Source of the DNA: Rosa chinensis
Lineage: Eukaryota; Streptophyta; Magnoliopsida; Rosales; Rosaceae
Assembly: GCF_002994745.2 (NCBI RefSeq)
Contig: NC_037090.1
Location: 12,087,501 to 12,151,500 of the forward strand
DNA: 64,000 nucleotides
Direction of reading: 5' to 3'
A model generated the notes under the pieces. That model did no database searches. It had not been told where the DNA came from and was given only the letters and a program-made list of their open reading frames with translations. This document shows positions 59,401 through 64,000 of the stretch, piece after piece. The stretch's first letter is position 1. Each line of letters starts with the position of its first letter. The position numbers were made by a program, and so were the translations under genes.

Positions 59401-62400
59401 CTCTCTCTATATGTATATTTGTGTGTGTTAAAGATGAACAAATTGCTTTTCAAAAAAAAAAAAGATGAACAAATTGTAATACTTTTGACATACATGTCTC
59501 TAGCAGTGAGACTTGCAAAATCTACATTCACGAGTCCTTTTATTGTTGTGCGCAATTATTATTTTACTCATCTTCAACCTGAATAATAAATATTAATTTT
59601 TAAAATTATTCTATGCACTGATTATGTAAATGACCCAACATCATCTCAACCTTTGATATTTATAAACAAATAGAAGGTGTACTATAATGATTTAACCATA
59701 CTTTGCCTTGCGCTGGTGACCCTGCCCGAGCCATTGCTTTGCGCTATTGCATGCTATCATTAGTCGATCTTTTAAGCTTATATATGTTACATGACAATAT
59801 GGTTCAATTAATAAACCAATATCCAAACCTCATATTAGATTAGAATGTCACGTGCCTGGCTAAGCTAAATTCTTGAAATTTTAAGCTATACATGTATAGC
59901 CCTCGTGCCAATCATCATGACCCTAGCCTACTCCCTCACAATTCGTAGTGTGGTCTCTTGCACATGCTCTCTCCACTAACTGATGAAAGCTTCAAGTAGT
60001 ACTTATTGTGTTTTTCCAGTTCCTGGACCATAATAGATGATTACCGGCCACTTGAAACTTTGAAAGGCTCTGAACCTTCCACTATTTGTTTTGCAGACCA
60101 AATAGGGTGAACTTCATTGATCGACCAAGCTAGAACCTCCTTTTGTACCCCTGTTTCATAAACAAGCTGAGGTTGAGGTTAGGATTTAGGGTGTTTAGAA
60201 GTCGAGAGACTTTTTTCAAGTGGGGCGCAGGCGTGCTCAAATATTGCCCGCTCTATTGGGGAAGCAAAGCAGTAGTTAATTGTCTTATTCAGGAATAGTA
60301 CTCTACTGCATAAATGCAAATCATTTTGTTTTATTCGTCTTTGTAAAGGCATGTATCTACTGCGCTCCATGTAGACTTGTACAGGCTCTATTAATTGTTA
60401 TCCATGTAGGCGCTATTTTCCATATGATCTATGTATGGTCCCAGAACCTAAAGAACATGTATGCAGCTTTTGTGTAAAGAAGAAAGTAGGGTTTACAGAA
60501 AAAGGGGAAGAGAGATGCATGACTAGCTAGCTCATAAATTGAAGGGGGAAATGGAAACTCAGAGATGCAACTAGTTTTGGTAAGTGGTCATTTTGATAAA
60601 CAAATGACAAACCCAGCTAGCTCATGATATATCGAGGGCAGTTATTCAGTTAATTGCAAAAGTTTGATGAAACTGGACCTGCGGGTTTAGGGTTTGGATC
60701 TATTATTCACCAGGGGAATTCGAACTGCACTAATAGTTGGCAGGCATGGTGAGCTAATAAGAATTGATTTTCCTACCATTTTAGACTTTTAGCCATCCAA
60801 AAAGATAAGGCTAGGGTTTTCTCGATCCTTGGAGTAACCTTAGCTCTATTATATTTAGTGACGGTAACCAAACATATATTTAATTGCTATTTTCCTTGAA
60901 CAATTTAGTGTTCGATGAACTTCACCAAAAGAAAACCGAGATCAAACTAAGCAAATTAGTTTTCATGTTTCATTATCACGAAGAAAAATTCCGGTCACTG
61001 GCAATCACCGTACGTAATAGAATATCGACACATTCCACATATGTTGATCGGTCAAATTTACTATCGTTCTCATCCACCTGGAGCTTTCTTTCTCTCAATG
61101 ACATGATTCATGGACGATCTGAATTTCTTCTTTGGCATTAGGTTCAGATTCAATTGAATAAAGACGAGGCAAAACGAATCGAAGAAGAAAAAAGAGGGAA
61201 AAGAAAAGAAACAAAGAGGTATGGTGTCTCTCCCCGACAAAGCAACCCTTGTCTCAGTACTGTGCAATAATTCCTGCGAAGATAGACTGTAGCGCGGGCC
61301 TAACCAGTAGCCCCATCTGTGACGCGTACGCTCAACGGAGAAAGCGACGAGTGGTGAAAGCAAGGGAAAGATTCGATTAGGGTTTGGCTAGTAAGCTGAG
61401 GAGAGGAAGGTGCCCTTTCTCTGTTGAATGCTTCCTTTTGGTCTGGTGCCTTCATTTACACTCCACCTCCGCACTACTACTACTGCACTACGCTTTTTTG
61501 TTTTACACTTTTTTCATTTCAGAATGCGCCTTGGGGCTTGTGTATCGATCTTAGACCCAGTACTTTTCATTTAGCAAAACCCTAATATATCAGCGTCGAG
61601 TACTAATAATCGATCTGTTGGTCAAATTTGGAGGTGCGCGGCTGCAGTGTATTTCAGCTGCTCAATAAGCACACTGGTATTTTAAAGGATTGAAAACTAT
61701 CTCTAGATTCTCAAATCTCAACCAACAAACATACCTTATAAATAAATAAATAAATAAAATCAAACAAACCAACCCTGATCTTGTATTTATTATTATTTTT
61801 TTCTTTGTGTAAACCCTAATCTGTCACTGTTTAAACCCTAATCTTAAATGACTAATTACAAGATGTCTAATTGAATGTGAGCCCCACGCACGTGTTCGTA
61901 TTATGGCAATTCTATAATATAGCCGTCGGACCAATGACTTCTCACTTCTCTCTGTTGTGGAATTGTCGGTCGACGTTCTTAATTATAATTAAGTGTAATA
62001 TCCGGACTTCCTTTTCCCTTATTTAATTTGTTGTTTACATTTTTTGTTTTCATTTCTTCAACGCTGAGTGGTTACATACGTAAATCTGAATCCATAAATG
62101 GACGAAATGTTAACTCGATACAGCAGTTAAGTAATGAGAATGGCCCAGAAAATTACTACGTTTGATGTGAGATTCATATAAACCAAGTGACTAGCTAGAT
62201 ATAAGTCGTTTTTATTGATCGTCAATTCGTCATCAGCAATTTGGCTGCTATGACTTGATAAACTATGTCGGCAGTAGTCTATTGGCTACAAGATGTCATC
62301 AGAGGCTTAGCTTAGATTGTAAGTAATAAGCAGAACTTATCGAATTAGTTCCGGCTCCTGAAAGAAACGTCATCAAAACAAGAACAGGGTTTCCCCGAAG

Positions 62401-62686
62401 TTTACGTTGTTACCCATGTAACGATTTATCGATGGATAACTATACTTTACCTAACCTTTTTTTAATCCCATTGTATGACCTCTAAAAGAATTGTAATCAA
62501 GTATATGATTAGTATTGTGAAATTATATGACCCTACCCCGCTCTGAACTTTTCATAACCAAGCTATAGCTAGACACTCTTTAGTCACCTTCATCCAAATT
62601 TATGCTTTATTATAAAATTATGTCAAGCCATCTTATTAAACTATTGTATAATCTATATTACATTTAAGAAAAAAGAGTTTGTCATT
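59401..62686. other. Intergenic; one gene-leader-like patch near 61.4 kb
   Basis: Mostly AT-rich without supported genes. On the minus strand at about 61060-61400 a telo-box-like AAACCCTAATCG is followed by a CT-rich leader-like stretch, then ATGGGGCTACTGGTTAGGCC with only 20 codons before TGA. It might be the 5' end of a transcript or a non-coding RNA. The 65-codon plus-strand frame at 60280 is not convincing. Confidence 0.35.
59602..59710 (+). mobile_element. Partial MITE, family M1 copy 4
   Basis: AAATTATTCTATGCACTGAT then AAATGACCCAACATCATCTC and TTTGATATTTATAAACAAAT align with 5744-5830, more diverged. The right end is lost. Confidence 0.6.
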
Positions 62687-62922
62687 ATAATTGACAAATC
62701 ACGTGGTGTGGTGTGTTGGTCGAACGACCTAGTCTGAAACCCCTAAGTCTAGTGTTTGAATTCCAACTTCACCCCATGGCCAGTAGATTTGAGGTACCAT
62801 TTGGGTTCGTGCGTCTGTGCTGCAGTGGATTAGTCTGGTTTTCGCCACAATATCGGTTCAGGTGTCCTGGCTCTGGGATACCATTGCATGGGTGTGTAAG
62901 TTACTAACAACTAACTACCTGA

Positions 62923-62960
<38 letters not shown>

Positions 62961-62968
62961 ATTGACAA
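62687..62968 (+). mobile_element. SINE with (TA)n tail and 11-bp target duplication
   Basis: Body about 62698-62957: the first 60 bp have TGTTGGTCGAACGACC (A-box-like) and GTGTTTGAATTCCAAC (B-box-like), then a non-tRNA body with GTGCTGCAGTGGATTAGTCT, ending in (TA)n. It is flanked by ATAATTGACAA at 62687-62697 and 62958-62968. The 64-codon frame inside it is incidental. Confidence 0.7.
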
Positions 62969-64000
62969 TTTTGACGTAAATACTCCTTAAATATTAGAAA
63001 ACGTAGGAAATCTGTTTGATGTGATGAGAAATAATGTCAAATCCAAAATACCAAAATTAAAATTATACAAAATTACTTAACCACTCACTCCACCTTTTAT
63101 GTATTCTGAACGTGAATTTTCGAAACAGTTGTAAAAGCTATAATCAAAGGGGTTGCTAGGTTGTATGCTGTACATTAGGCATATCTGAATAGCCAAATAC
63201 TTGTTCTATTTTTTGAGTTTTTCCCAATCACTCTCCTTCATCAGATTCGTACTTCATGGGTTCATACATAAATGGCATCTTCCTTGGTAGTTACATAATT
63301 TCCTCCAGATTAATAAGATCATTACTTGGCCGTTTCAAAAGAAAAACAATATCATTACTCGGAAGAGACACCAAAAGATTATTTGATACTTTATAAATTT
63401 TCATAGAGCTGACTTCTGTTGTAGCTGCCAGCAGTACTCTAATGAGTTGTGCTTAAGAAATACATGGTCGGTCCAATTGTTGCTAAGCTAATTAACTGCC
63501 ACGACATGCGAGATGAAACTTTTCACAAACCAAACTTGTCTTTTTGAATTAAATCAAATTCAACACTGTTTTCGGGTTAGCACATAAACTGCCACTTCGT
63601 CTCATTGTATATATACACTGGTATCTTCCAACCAAACTTAATAAACTAATCACAGAACCAATAGCAACAATTTGCAATGAAGTCAACACTCGACTGCTTA
63701 AGAATATGTCGATGGCGCCTACCTCATGTCTATTAAGTGAGTATAGTTGAAATATAAATATTCATTATTTGGAGTTAATTTGTAGTGGCTAACCTTCATT
63801 TCTTAGACGCAATCATGCAAAGTGCACTTAATCAATCAGTTTACTTATAGCCAAGTCAACTATTATCAGCTTTAGAAGGGTTTGTACGTATATAAAACTT
63901 TAGAAAACTTCGACTACTTATCTGTATTAATTCTACGTGTTGAAAGTTGTTAATTAATATACTAGTAATGTAACTATCTCTCTGTCATTGTTGATCAAAT
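62969..64000. other. Intergenic to window end
   Basis: Contains one promoter-like site near 63.6 kb (separate entry); nothing else supported. Confidence 0.4.
63606..63740 (+). promoter_or_regulatory. Possible promoter and first exon of a gene running off the right edge
   Basis: TTGTATATATACACTGG (63605-63621) is a good TATA box. About 30 bp later is a TTCCAACCAAACTTAATAAA leader-like stretch, then AATTTGCAATGAAGTC with an ATG at 63677, and a strong donor AA|GTGAGTAT at 63737. The ATG frame stops (TAA) just before the donor, so the exon would be a 5' UTR or mis-framed. Speculative. Confidence 0.22.

Noticed and set aside
61070..61363. 97-codon minus-strand frame
   Set aside because: Phe/Ser run from a CT tract in the middle and no recognised domain; at best part of a leader or non-coding transcript.
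1..64000. CRISPR arrays, bacterial operons, riboswitches, rRNA
   Set aside because: Nothing of this kind; the window is plant nuclear DNA and the repeats are transposons or tandem duplications.

Overview
This is plant nuclear DNA. It is AT-rich and intron-rich, the genes have plant-only architectures (AKR4C aldo-keto reductases, a CASP-like membrane protein, a WAK-like receptor kinase), and the intergenic space is full of plant transposons. The mix looks like a eudicot, perhaps Rosaceae; that placement is only an impression. There is no bacterial, organellar or CRISPR content.

Layout. 1-22.1 kb is almost all transposon: a decayed minus-strand Ty1/copia copy (1-3096); a CACTA-type left end at 3097 followed by a decayed, intron-containing copy of a SPOUT-family RNA methyltransferase gene; two Helitron-like elements and a MITE inside one of its introns; a 0.63-kb unit repeated three times (8838-10731); a Mutator-like element with ~220-bp terminal inverted repeats (13338-15220); and the 3' part of a Tat-type Ty3/gypsy element with an antisense accessory ORF (16.7-20.0 kb) and an LTR (20866-about 21317).

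22.1-32.4 kb is the functional core: four tandem, same-strand (minus) aldo-keto reductase genes (A-D, left to right). Each has seven exons with identical splice phases, an open frame and a complete Asp-Tyr-Lys-His catalytic set. A and D form one structural type; B and C form another, with a shorter loop and a changed active-site aromatic residue. In B, C and D the last intron appears to start with GC instead of GT.

34-45 kb holds a LINE scrap, two Mutator-like short elements, an intact three-exon CASP-like gene (plus strand, 36437-38848), and a nested retroposon: a 4.58-kb plus-strand insertion bounded by a perfect 14-bp target duplication, which itself contains a 1.68-kb minus-strand LINE-like element bounded by a perfect 15-bp duplication.

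45.2-47.9 kb is a minus-strand WAK-like receptor kinase with two reading-frame lesions in an otherwise well preserved gene. 48-64 kb is mainly intergenic: SINEs and a 5'-truncated LINE with clear target duplications, a hAT-like element, one small conserved-looking gene (52777-53058, minus), a Pack-MULE carrying a broken GT14 glycosyltransferase copy (53949-55524), and a ~1-kb foldback (58340-59400). Only six genes look capable of making a normal protein: AKR A-D, the CASP-like gene and the small gene at 52.8 kb. All exon models were made by eye from splice signals and remembered family patterns; no database was searched.
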